Positions 9,105 to 16,356 of a DNA stretch of 27,719 nucleotides are shown piece after piece. A model generated the notes under the pieces. That model saw nothing but the letters and a program-made list of their open reading frames with translations, was not told the origin of the DNA and made no database searches. Positions within the stretch are counted from its first letter, which is position 1, and each line of letters starts with the position of its first letter. Source of the DNA: an uncultured Eubacteriales bacterium (GTDB lineage Bacteria; Bacillota_A; Clostridia; Christensenellales; Aristaeellaceae). Position numbers and translations under genes: made by a program. Where the stretch lies: positions 1 to 27,719 of the forward strand of contig CACYNZ010000005.1 of assembly GCA_902775835.1 (NCBI GenBank), written 5' to 3'.

Positions 9105-10260
9105 GGTTTTCCTCCTGAATAGTATAGCCAGTACCATGGCAGTGTTCACATATGTGACTTGTCTGCTCTCGGAGACTGGGCAGAGATCGTTTTCTGGTGA
9201 TTTCGACAAGACCGAGGGATGTAAAGCCGTGGATGACTGTTTTGGTCCGGTCGGCCTGAAAGCACTCCCGGAGTTTCTCCAGGATGACGGAACGGTCCTG
9301 ATCGCTTTCCATATCAATCATATCTATGAGAATGATTCCGCAGAGATTGCGAAGCCGGATCTGCCTGACGATTTCAGGACATGCTATGAGGTTGTTTTCA
9401 AACATGGTCCGGTCGATCTTTTTGCTGCTGCCTGTAAACTTCTGTGTATTGACGTCGATGACACTGAGCGCCTCGCATTCATCGATGACGAGGGAACCGC
9501 CGTTTTTCAGATACACATGCTTCTGGAGCGCCCTGTTTCGTTCGCGTTCCAGGTCAGATCCGGAAATGGGATCTTTGTCCACAAGATTCACCGGGTATCG
9601 GCTGCTCAGCTGACTGAAGAGTCCGGCGTCTGCGGTGAGCACTCGGTTGAGTCCCCGCGGAAGGAGATCATCCAGGAGCCGGATCAGGCAGGAACGCCCT
9701 GTGATATGCCGGGGCAAGGAGCTGCTGTGGACTTCTTTCTGAATGCTTTCCCAGGATGCTTTCAGCTGCTCAAGGTCTTCTGCAAGCCATTCTTCAGGGA
9801 CGCCTGCAGAACTGGTCCGCATGACAAGCCCACACTCCCCTTTTGAAAGCCGGTTTCCTGTCTCCTTGAGTTCTGTCCGTGTCAGCTGATCCGTGATTTT
9901 GGCAGAAACGCCGATTTCCCTGTCCAGCGGGAGATACAGCAGATAGCGTCCGGGGAGAACCACATTCCTTGTGAGAAAAGCACCTTTCATGCCCTGGGCC
10001 TGCCTTTTGATCTGAACAAGTATGGAGGCACCGCAGCGAAGACTTCTCCGCTCATCGTCCGATATGGGAAGAAAGCCGTTTTTCTCCTGAGCGATATCTA
10101 TGAATGCTGCGCTCATTCCGGGAACAATCCGTTCGACTTTTCCTACAAAGAGCTCTCCCGCTTCCTGGTCTCCTGCATCTGTAATCCATTCGACAAGTTT
10201 ACCGTCTTCCAGAAGAGCATATACAGAGGAATTCTTGCCACCGATCAATAATTCTCTCAC
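9088..10260 (-). CDS. rng: Ribonuclease E/G family protein
   Basis: A 390-residue endoribonuclease of the RNase E/G family, cutting single-stranded RNA in rRNA maturation and mRNA decay. It begins with the typical strand and an S1-like insertion (about residues 37-115: VGKVERIVPGMSAAFIDIAQEKNGFL). The catalytic DNase I-like core contains the two Mg-binding Asp motifs IDVNT (near 263) and IILIDMIDM (near 306). Near the C-terminus CEHCHGTG is the zinc-link that supports tetramer formation in RNase E. It lacks any long degradosome scaffold, so it is the compact G form. Start is GTG at 10260 with GGAG eight bases upstream, sharing four bases (GTGA) with the TIGR03936 stop. In many Clostridia rng is followed by rplU-rpmA; here miaB follows instead. 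Confidence 0.92.
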   Translation of the reverse strand: MRELLIGGKNSSVYALLEDGKLVEWITDAGDQEAGELFVGKVERIVPGMSAAFIDIAQEKNGFLPISDDERRSLRCGASILVQIKRQAQGMKGAFLTRNVVLPGRYLLYLPLDREIGVSAKITDQLTRTELKETGNRLSKGECGLVMRTSSAGVPEEWLAEDLEQLKASWESIQKEVHSSSLPRHITGRSCLIRLLDDLLPRGLNRVLTADAGLFSQLSSRYPVNLVDKDPISGSDLERERNRALQKHVYLKNGGSLVIDECEALSVIDVNTQKFTGSSKKIDRTMFENNLIACPEIVRQIRLRNLCGIILIDMIDMESDQDRSVILEKLRECFQADRTKTVIHGFTSLGLVEITRKRSLPSLREQTSHICEHCHGTGYTIQEENHAGKS

Positions 10261-10934
10261 AGCAGATTCTCCAGAGGCACCAATTGATGCTCGTCGTTTT
10301 CAGCCAGCAGATGCATGCGCGTGAGCAGAACCCGGGGAACACCGATTTCCGAAAAGTCGCACATTGCCTTCAGAAGCATGGAAGGCTTGCATGCACTGCC
10401 CTCTGTTGCCTCAAGTATCATATGGAACGCCTTATGTTCGGTGATGCGCACACCATAGATTGCCGGTCGGATATTGCAGATTTTTTCACCGGATTTCGTC
10501 TTTCGGACTGCTTCAATCTCGCTCTGGTTCATAAAGCTGTCCAGACGATCAATCAGTATCTGTTCTGCTTCAGGATCGGTGATTTTCATCTCCCATTCTC
10601 CTGCCCTGACCAGAGACATGAGTGCCGGCAGCGTATCCGGGATCGTATGCACTGCGAGAATATGGATATCGGGCGGGCAGGCGGGAGAAAAACGATTCTG
10701 GAACTCCTCTTCTGACATGTCCTGATCCAGTCTCACGTCCAGGATTTCATGCTCCCCTATGGCGCCGACGCTGAGTGCAGAAGCAAAATTCAGAAGAATG
10801 TGCGGATTGAAGCCTTTTGAGTAGCTCACGGGCAAGCCTGCACGCCTCAGGGAACGCTGCACAGTCCGCATCAGGTCCAGATGGCCGAGATGGCGAAGAC
10901 GTTCCCCTTTTTCAAACACGACGCACATTCGCAT
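10257..10934 (-). CDS. TIGR03936 family radical-SAM-linked protein (DUF2344)
   Basis: A 225-residue protein of the DUF2344/TIGR03936 family, always found beside or fused to the TIGR03960 radical SAM protein. The N-terminal signature is visible: FEKGERLRHLGHLDLMRTVQRSLRRAGLPVSYSKGFNPHILLNFASALSVGAIGEHEI, written here in parts as residues 6-25 (FEKGERLRHLGHLDLMRTVQ) and 37-48 (YSKGFNPHILLN). No enzymatic residue set is known to me. It probably helps its partner recognise an RNA or protein substrate; its constant pairing with RNase G suggests an RNA link, but that is inference. Start ATG 10934 has AAGGGGTG eight bases upstream and overlaps the radical SAM gene by 23 bp. Confidence 0.88.
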   Translation of the reverse strand: MRMCVVFEKGERLRHLGHLDLMRTVQRSLRRAGLPVSYSKGFNPHILLNFASALSVGAIGEHEILDVRLDQDMSEEEFQNRFSPACPPDIHILAVHTIPDTLPALMSLVRAGEWEMKITDPEAEQILIDRLDSFMNQSEIEAVRKTKSGEKICNIRPAIYGVRITEHKAFHMILEATEGSACKPSMLLKAMCDFSEIGVPRVLLTRMHLLAENDEHQLVPLENLL

Positions 10935-12777
10935 ACTGACACACCCCTTCCAGCTTCTGAAGTCCACATCCATTGCAGCCGTTACGGCAGTCCGGCGTCA
11001 CTTCCGCCCGCATTGCCTTATCGTACTCACGCAGGAGAAATGCCTTGGTTACGCCGGCATCAATGACATCCCAGGGGAAGACTTCATCACGTCCGCGAAC
11101 GCGATATGCGTAGAACGCCGGATCCAGTCCGCATACCTCAAAAGCCTGCATCCATGTCTCAAAATGGAACATTTCACTCCAGCTGTCCAGCATGCATCCA
11201 TGTTCAAAAGCAGTCAGCAGTACGCGTCCGAGGCGGCGGTCGCCACGGGCAAACACTGCTTCAAGAAAGCTGGTCCGTGATTCATGGTAATGAAATGTGA
11301 CTCCTTTGATGGAGCGGACACGGTTTTTAATATATTCCTGCTTTTCTCTCAGCATATCCTGACTGTCCTGGGCGCACCACTGAAAAGGCGTGAACGGCTT
11401 GGGCACAAAACTGGATGCGGAAATCGTGACGCGAAGTCCTTTGGCACGCTGATCTTTGGGAACCCGGAAATAGCACGATACCACTTTCTGTCCAAGATCA
11501 GCAATACCGTCAAGGTCTTCTTCCTGTTCCGTGGGCAGGCCTATCATGGTGTATAGCTTTACACTGCTCCACCCGCCCTGAAAAGCGTCGGTCACCTTTT
11601 CAATAAGATCTGCTTCTGTAACGCCTTTGTTGATGACATCCCTGAGACGCTGGGTTCCGGCTTCCGGCGCAAACGTCAGACTGCTTTTCCGCTCCTGCTG
11701 TGTTTCCTCAAGCGATTCCTTGAGAACCGAATCGATGCGCAGTGAGGGCAGAGAAACAGAAACGTGCTTTTCCTTAAAACGTTTCATCAGCTGACGGATC
11801 AATTCCGCGAGACAGGTGTAGTCTCCGCTTGACAGGGATGAGAGAGAAACTTCTTCATAACCGGTGCTGTCTTCCAGTGAGGAAGCGAGTTCAATCAGCC
11901 GATCGAGGCTGCGCTCCCGTACCGGACGGTACAGGATTCCCGCCTGACAGAATCTGCAGCCTCTGGTGCAGCCCCTCATGATTTCAAGCATGATGCGGTC
12001 GTGAACGATTTCTGTAAAAGGAACCGGAATTTCTTTGGGATAATAGGTCTTGTCCAGATCAGTGACAATGCATTTACGGACTCTTTCCGGAATGCCCGGT
12101 GCATTGGGCTTGATCTCTTTGACGGTCCCGTCTTCATAGTATGTCACATCATAGAAAACAGGCACATATACGCCCGGAATGCGCGCAAGCTCTCGAAGAC
12201 ACGCGGTACGGTCAAGCCCGGATTCCTTCCACTTCATTATGGTCCGGCACACATCCAGGGTGACTTCTTCTCCGTCACCGATCATAAAGGCATCGATAAA
12301 ATCACAGAGCGGTTCCGGATTGAAAGCGCATGGTCCGCCTGCAACCACGATGGGTTCATCCCTTTCGCGCTCGCTTGAAAGCAGGTGAACGTTGCCAAGA
12401 CGCATCATTGCGAGGATATTGGTATAGCTCATTTCATACTGCAGCGTGAAGCCGATCATATCAAAACTGTTCAGCGGTGTTCTGCTTTCCATGGAAAACA
12501 GCGGAATCTCTTCCTCATGCATCAGGTCCATCATGTCGGTCCACGGCATGAAAAAACGCTCGCAGACCATGTCCGGCTGCGAATTCACGAGGCCATACAG
12601 TATCTTCATTCCCAAATGCGACATGCCGATTTCGTAGGTATCCGGAAAGCAGAAGCCGTAATGCAGCTTTACACTTTCCCACTCCTTGACAGTCGTATTC
12701 ATCTCACCGCCGGTATATCGCGGTGCCTTCTGTACTTTATCCAGTATGGCTTCAATGCGTTCAGAGTACAGATTCAT
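10912..12777 (-). CDS. TIGR03960 family B12-binding-like radical SAM protein
   Basis: A 621-residue radical SAM enzyme of unknown substrate. The N-terminal 200 residues resemble a cobalamin-binding-like fold (LHYGFCFPDTYEIGMSHLG, AGGPCAFNPEPL, IGDGEE). The SAM/4Fe-4S motif is C270-x3-C274-x2-C277 in MRGCTRGCRFCQAG, followed by RPVRERS. The C-terminal part includes SFVPKPFTPFQW, a conserved stretch of this family, and a Cys-rich end (CRNGCNGCGLQ). It is the first gene of the long minus-strand operon, preceded by the ribosome site GGAGGAATTCAG and by the promoter at 12815-12843. The chosen ATG (12777) is where family similarity starts; the open frame upstream to 13089 is non-coding leader. Function is unknown; the TIGR03936 partner directly downstream is the usual companion. 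Confidence 0.9.
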   Translation of the reverse strand: MNLYSERIEAILDKVQKAPRYTGGEMNTTVKEWESVKLHYGFCFPDTYEIGMSHLGMKILYGLVNSQPDMVCERFFMPWTDMMDLMHEEEIPLFSMESRTPLNSFDMIGFTLQYEMSYTNILAMMRLGNVHLLSSERERDEPIVVAGGPCAFNPEPLCDFIDAFMIGDGEEVTLDVCRTIMKWKESGLDRTACLRELARIPGVYVPVFYDVTYYEDGTVKEIKPNAPGIPERVRKCIVTDLDKTYYPKEIPVPFTEIVHDRIMLEIMRGCTRGCRFCQAGILYRPVRERSLDRLIELASSLEDSTGYEEVSLSSLSSGDYTCLAELIRQLMKRFKEKHVSVSLPSLRIDSVLKESLEETQQERKSSLTFAPEAGTQRLRDVINKGVTEADLIEKVTDAFQGGWSSVKLYTMIGLPTEQEEDLDGIADLGQKVVSCYFRVPKDQRAKGLRVTISASSFVPKPFTPFQWCAQDSQDMLREKQEYIKNRVRSIKGVTFHYHESRTSFLEAVFARGDRRLGRVLLTAFEHGCMLDSWSEMFHFETWMQAFEVCGLDPAFYAYRVRGRDEVFPWDVIDAGVTKAFLLREYDKAMRAEVTPDCRNGCNGCGLQKLEGVCQYANVRRV

Positions 12778-12814
12778 CTGAATTCCTCCAGTAATACTTA
12801 TGTTCCAGTTTGTA

Positions 12815-12843
12815 ATTTTATCATTGAAAAAACCTATGGTCAA
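12815..12843 (-). promoter_or_regulatory. Promoter of the radical SAM-rng-miaB-mutSL-miaA operon
   Basis: Minus strand: TTGACC (12843-12838), 17-base spacer, TAAAAT (12820-12815). Only one mismatch in each hexamer and the ideal spacing. The predicted start is about 12808, giving a leader of about 30 nt before the TIGR03960 ATG at 12777. No other equally good promoter was noticed between here and ynbB, and junctions are overlapping or under 40 bp, so this may serve all genes down to ynbB. Confidence 0.8.
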
Positions 12844-12919
12844 TTGATGTTGAAGGATGAAAACGGATAATGCAGAGTCTCTGTTTTCATTTATGTTACA
12901 TTTATATGAAGAAACAGAG

Positions 12920-12948
12920 TTTACTTTTTCAGCGCTTTCAGATAGAAT
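12920..12948 (+). promoter_or_regulatory. Promoter of the stator-like operon
   Basis: Plus strand: TTTACT (12920-12925), 17-base spacer, TAGAAT (12943-12948). It diverges from the radical SAM promoter, with about 76 bp between the two -35 elements. The predicted start near 12955 falls inside the palindrome at 12948-12967. Confidence 0.65.
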
Positions 12949-12967
12949 TACACTGATACCAGTGTAA
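12948..12967. promoter_or_regulatory. Perfect palindrome at predicted transcription start (candidate operator)
   Basis: Arms TTACACTG and CAGTGTAA are exact inverse complements around the four-base centre ATAC. The left arm begins on the last base of the -10 hexamer, so a bound dimeric repressor would block the promoter. If transcription starts before the palindrome the same sequence could form an 8-bp 5' hairpin in the RNA. No regulator in the window is an obvious owner. Confidence 0.5.
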
Positions 12968-13287
12968 GGAACAAGCCGAGAATGGTATTGCTTCGATGGC
13001 CGGTAGCCCAGGACCGTGCGTTTGCCATGCTTCGTCCTCTGATGCAGATGGAAGCTGCTGGAAAAGCCGGCTGAAACCGGTCCGGACATTGGAGATGGTG
13101 AAAGACAGCATATGTCCAGGATTTACGGTATGGCAGTTGTGCCAGCCTCTGGAAGCGTCAGTATCGACGCAGAAAACCGTCACTGCCAGGAACAGACGAA
13201 CGGTAAACGGCATTCCGGATTGCGGAGCACAGGCTCTTGGAGAGGAGCTGTATAAACTACTACTCTATCATACGGGGAAGAGAAATC
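12955..13287 (+). other. Long untranslated leader of the stator-like operon
   Basis: About 330 bases separate the predicted start site from the first gene. It holds local inverted repeats: GCGTC-AGTATC-GACGC (about 13156-13171) enclosed by TGGCAGT/ACTGCCA (13131-13137 and about 13181-13190), and GGACCG/CGGTCC (about 13011 and 13077). It does not match any riboswitch consensus I can recall. It also contains a 30-codon open frame, 12982-13074 (starts MVLLRWPVAQ, ends AAGKAG) with a weak AAGGAA upstream; an uninterrupted second frame from 13095 runs into the next gene. Neither resembles a known protein. The 12778-12954 part holds only the two divergent promoters. Confidence 0.4.
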
Positions 13288-14823
13288 ATGAGTGCAATTA
13301 CAGGTTTATTTCAGCATATGCCTGCACACGTGCTGGATTATGCTATATATGGATGCATAGCTGTTGTTGCTTTTATTGGAATCATCAAGTGCCTGATTCC
13401 GCTTTGGGGTACAACTCACTCGCTTCGTGTGGCAATCCGGAAACTCCAGGATGAGGCCGGAACAAGTCCCGAGCGTCCGGTATGGCAGGAGTCACGATTT
13501 CTGGGTCGCCGCCTGAAGGGATGCTGGCTCAGATTTCTGCAGAATGCTGAACAGCTTGACCGGCGTGGCCTTCCCTGCAATGTGGAAGACTACGTCAACG
13601 ATGATACTGTCACCCACGGCCCCGGCAATGCAACCCTGGCGGAGCTGATACCAAGCCTTCTCACAAGTCTTGGTATTCTCGGTACGTTTGTGGGTATGAC
13701 ACAGGGACTGTCCGGACTTAATGTCACTACCACGGAATCCATGATGAATGGAATTCAGAATCTTCTCAATGGCATGCAGTTCGCATTCGGCACATCGGTT
13801 GCAGGTGTTGCCTGCTCACTGGCGTTCAATATGCTGAACAGGATACTGCAGGGTTCAAGTTACCGGGCAATTGATGATTTTGTGGAATCCTTTACTTCCC
13901 TTGCCATGCAGCGCCCGCTGGACAATGATGTTCAGCTGATCTGCCAGAATCAGGACCGGAATCATATGCTCAACAATGTGTCGGACTCCATGCTTGTCAA
14001 AGTTCCGGCCGCCATGGAGAATGCTGTCCGTAATGCAATGGTTCCGGTTACACGTTCCATGGATCATTTCCTGGTCGGTGCGACCACTGCTCAGATTGAC
14101 GGAATTCAGCGCATTGTGGGACAGTTCATCACTGAGATGAACCACTCTCTCGATGGTCAGTTCCTTGCGCTGGGAAGAACAATGAATGAACTGAATCAGA
14201 GCCAAAGAGTTTCTGTGCAGCGGCTTCAGGAGTCCCTGGAAGCGACGGGGGGCATGCTTGGCGAAGTCACATCCATGCAGAAAATGACAGATCAGGTTCT
14301 GGGGCAGTTCAGACAGTATATTCAGGAACTCGAACACGCCCGCAAGCGGGATGAGACTTTTGAACAGCGTACGGCGGAGATCATGCAGCGGATTGCCGGG
14401 CTGTCTGATGAACAGAGCAGACTACTCAATACCATTTCTGCTGCGCAGGAAAAACTGTCAAGAAGCATCCAGAGTTTTTCAAAAGAGCAGGAGGCAGCGC
14501 TGGGGCATATTTCAACCATGGAAAAGCAGTCATCCAGCCAGATTCAGGAGGCCGGCAGCGCATTTTCAGCTTCTTCCAGGGAGCTCTCCCGAAGCTATCA
14601 GCAGTTTGTCGATACAGTGGTATCAGGCCTGTCGACTTCACTGGGAATGTTTGAGAAGACCATGAATGAAGTTACGCAGTCCTTTTCTGAGCAGATCGGC
14701 CGATTTGAACATGCAGAAACCAACGCGTTTCCCCTTGAACAGATCGGTACCATGCAGAATATGCTTCACCATATTGAGACAATTCTGGCTGATATGGCAG
14801 TTCAATCTGCGAAGGAGGAATAA
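13288..14823 (+). CDS. MotA/TolQ/ExbB-family (ZorA-like) membrane protein with long helical tail
   Basis: A 511-residue inner-membrane ion-channel subunit. One hydrophobic segment lies at residues 16-40, followed by a short cytoplasmic loop, then two adjacent membrane segments in the MotA/TolQ/ExbB core: LAELIPSLLTSLGILGTFVG (117-136) and FAFGTSVAGVACSLAFNML (165-183). The remaining 320 residues are almost entirely amphipathic, Gln/Glu/Ser-rich helix, as in ZorA, where a long tail projects into the cytoplasm. Such proteins form a pentamer around two copies of a MotB-type partner, which is encoded two bases downstream. The usual flagellar MotA is about half this length. Start ATG 13288 follows GGGGAAGAGAAATC; an in-frame TTG at 13237 is less likely. 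Family membership is clear; the biological output is unknown. Confidence 0.85.
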   Translation: MSAITGLFQHMPAHVLDYAIYGCIAVVAFIGIIKCLIPLWGTTHSLRVAIRKLQDEAGTSPERPVWQESRFLGRRLKGCWLRFLQNAEQLDRRGLPCNVEDYVNDDTVTHGPGNATLAELIPSLLTSLGILGTFVGMTQGLSGLNVTTTESMMNGIQNLLNGMQFAFGTSVAGVACSLAFNMLNRILQGSSYRAIDDFVESFTSLAMQRPLDNDVQLICQNQDRNHMLNNVSDSMLVKVPAAMENAVRNAMVPVTRSMDHFLVGATTAQIDGIQRIVGQFITEMNHSLDGQFLALGRTMNELNQSQRVSVQRLQESLEATGGMLGEVTSMQKMTDQVLGQFRQYIQELEHARKRDETFEQRTAEIMQRIAGLSDEQSRLLNTISAAQEKLSRSIQSFSKEQEAALGHISTMEKQSSSQIQEAGSAFSASSRELSRSYQQFVDTVVSGLSTSLGMFEKTMNEVTQSFSEQIGRFEHAETNAFPLEQIGTMQNMLHHIETILADMAVQSAKEE

Positions 14824-14825
14824 TT

Positions 14826-15821
14826 ATGGCTCGGCAGCATGTGCATAATCGGCGTGCCGGCCGTGGAAACAGCGGTTCCAGCTGGATCAGTTATTCCGAT
14901 ATCATGGCGGCGCTGGTTCTGGTTTTTGTGCTTTTCCTTGTTTACAACCTGTATCAGTACAACCAAACGCTTGAGTCCAAAACACGGGCGCTGGAAGCCC
15001 AGCAGGTACTTCTTGCAAGCCAGCAGACACAGCTAGAAGAGCAGGCAACGATTCTGATCGTTCAGCAGTCAGAACTGGATCAGGCCACAGCTGAGCTTAC
15101 ACAGGTCAAACTGGATCTGGAAGATCAGCAGAACCAGCTGGAACAGCAGACGATCATTCTCATCGGGAAGCAGGAAGAACTGGATGAGGCACGGGCAACA
15201 CTGTCGACCCGGGAAACGGAACTGAATCAGCTGCAGCTGCAGCTCAGCGCACAGAAGGAACTGTTTGATGCCCAGACAAGGCGCCTTGAGGATATGGTGG
15301 GCGTTCGGAGCCAGATTATCCGGGAGCTGTCATCTGTTCTGTCAAAATCCAATATAGCCGCACAGGTGGATCAGAACACGGGTGATATCATACTTGAGAG
15401 CAGGGTCTTCTTTCAGACGAATTCCTCAGAAATCCGTGAAGACGGAAAAAGCCTGCTGGATCAGTTTGTCCCGATTTATCTGAGCGTGCTTCTGCGGGAA
15501 GAATACAAGGATTATATCGGAGAAATCATCATAGAAGGTCATACGGATTCCACAGGCACATATCTGAAGAATCTGCAGCTGAGCCAGGACCGTGCTCTGC
15601 GGGTGGCAGAATACTGTCTCACCATGGGTAATCTTTCCTCAGCACAGCGCAGGCTTCTGCAGAGTATTCTTACTGCAAAAGGCAGGTCATCCAACGATCT
15701 GGTTTACAATCCAGACGGCAGCGAGAACCTGGAGGCAAGCCGCAGAGTGGAGTTCAAATTCAGCCTGAAAGATGCTGAAATGATCGAAGAAATGAACAGA
15801 ATACTGAATATGACGGAGTGA
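14826..15821 (+). CDS. MotB/ZorB-like protein: TM helix, coiled coil, OmpA-type peptidoglycan-binding domain
   Basis: A 331-residue partner of the preceding channel protein. A basic, Gly/Ser-rich N-terminus (1-20) precedes one TM helix (about 24-42) whose start, WISYSDIMAALVLVFVLFLVY, carries D25 at the place of the proton- or sodium-carrying Asp of MotB and ZorB. Residues 45-157 are a Gln/Glu/Leu-rich coiled coil in which a 26-residue block repeats after exactly 35 residues. The OmpA/MotB C-terminal domain follows: IIIEGHTDSTG (235-244) and NLQLSQDRALRVAEYC (249-264), the latter fitting the N-x2-L-S-x2-R-A-x2-V peptidoglycan motif, then SRRVEFKF. The ATG is two bases after the previous stop with AAGGAGG just upstream, so the two proteins are co-made. 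An OmpA-like domain in a Gram-positive must act on the wall outside the membrane. Confidence 0.87.
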   Translation: MARQHVHNRRAGRGNSGSSWISYSDIMAALVLVFVLFLVYNLYQYNQTLESKTRALEAQQVLLASQQTQLEEQATILIVQQSELDQATAELTQVKLDLEDQQNQLEQQTIILIGKQEELDEARATLSTRETELNQLQLQLSAQKELFDAQTRRLEDMVGVRSQIIRELSSVLSKSNIAAQVDQNTGDIILESRVFFQTNSSEIREDGKSLLDQFVPIYLSVLLREEYKDYIGEIIIEGHTDSTGTYLKNLQLSQDRALRVAEYCLTMGNLSSAQRRLLQSILTAKGRSSNDLVYNPDGSENLEASRRVEFKFSLKDAEMIEEMNRILNMTE

Positions 15822-15828
15822 CGATTTT

Positions 15829-16317
15829 TTGAAAAAACTTGCAGTATTTCTGCTGTTGGTACTTATGGCTTCCCTGCTGGGATCAGGATATCTGTATATG
15901 ACATGCGGACTGGGCGTAAAAGGTGTTGAGGTAACAGCGACAGAAGCTGAATCGTATGGTGAACTGTTTGACTATCTGCAGCATGCAATGCAGCTGAATG
16001 CTGTGACCGGGACGCGCTTTTCATCCAATATCCCGGGTGATGTGGAGAATTATCAGTTCCTTACGTTTACAGTGGAACTTGATAACAAGGCTTTTATCCA
16101 GGCAGATCAGGTGGAAATACAGGTTTCACCGGTTGCAGAAGATATGCTTCAGCTCGCAGAGGAAACGAGATATTCCGTCGATGCACGTTCATCGGGAAAA
16201 GTGCAGGCCACAATTCTGACGCAGGCAAATGCCCATCCGGTACGTGAACTCTTCATCACATATTATATGTGGGGTATTCCCATGTCCATACGCACGAATT
16301 CCTCGGTGAGCCAGTAA
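15829..16317 (+). CDS. Small membrane-anchored extracytoplasmic protein of unknown function
   Basis: A 162-residue protein that I cannot assign to a family. Residues 4-24 form a hydrophobic segment after an N-terminal KK, so it is either a signal peptide or, lacking a clear cleavage or lipobox site, a signal anchor. The exported part (about 130 residues) alternates hydrophobic and polar residues as in a beta-sandwich (QFLTFTVELDNKAF, VEIQVSPVAEDM, LFITYYMWGIPM). It starts with TTG at 15829, eight bases after the ZorB-like stop, with GGAG about eleven bases upstream inside the previous gene's end. The operon position implies that it works with the stator-like pair outside the membrane, for example as a wall-side cap or partner; this is inference from neighbourhood alone. 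Confidence 0.75.
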   Translation: MKKLAVFLLLVLMASLLGSGYLYMTCGLGVKGVEVTATEAESYGELFDYLQHAMQLNAVTGTRFSSNIPGDVENYQFLTFTVELDNKAFIQADQVEIQVSPVAEDMLQLAEETRYSVDARSSGKVQATILTQANAHPVRELFITYYMWGIPMSIRTNSSVSQ

Positions 16318-16356
16318 ACATGATACCGGTTTGTGGAGAACAAGTCAGATTTACAT

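Noticed and set aside
9105..9317. N-terminal extension of MiaB
   Set aside because: The extension lies inside RNase G and is not MiaB-like; AGGAGG supports the ATG at 9104.
12778..13089. N-terminal extension of the TIGR03960 protein
   Set aside because: It would cross the promoter at 12815-12843 and the divergent regulatory region; the family similarity and the GGAGG site both place the start at 12777.
12955..13287. Cobalamin, c-di-GMP or THF riboswitch in the stator operon leader
   Set aside because: The conserved cores of these classes, as far as I can recall them, are not present.
13288..15821. Ordinary flagellar stator motA-motB
   Set aside because: The first protein is about twice the usual MotA length with a coiled tail, the second has an extended coiled coil, and no flagellar or chemotaxis genes are near.
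13288..16317. A complete Zorya anti-phage system
   Set aside because: Only ZorA- and ZorB-like genes are present. No ZorC, ZorD helicase or ZorE nuclease gene lies within the window and neighbours are housekeeping genes.
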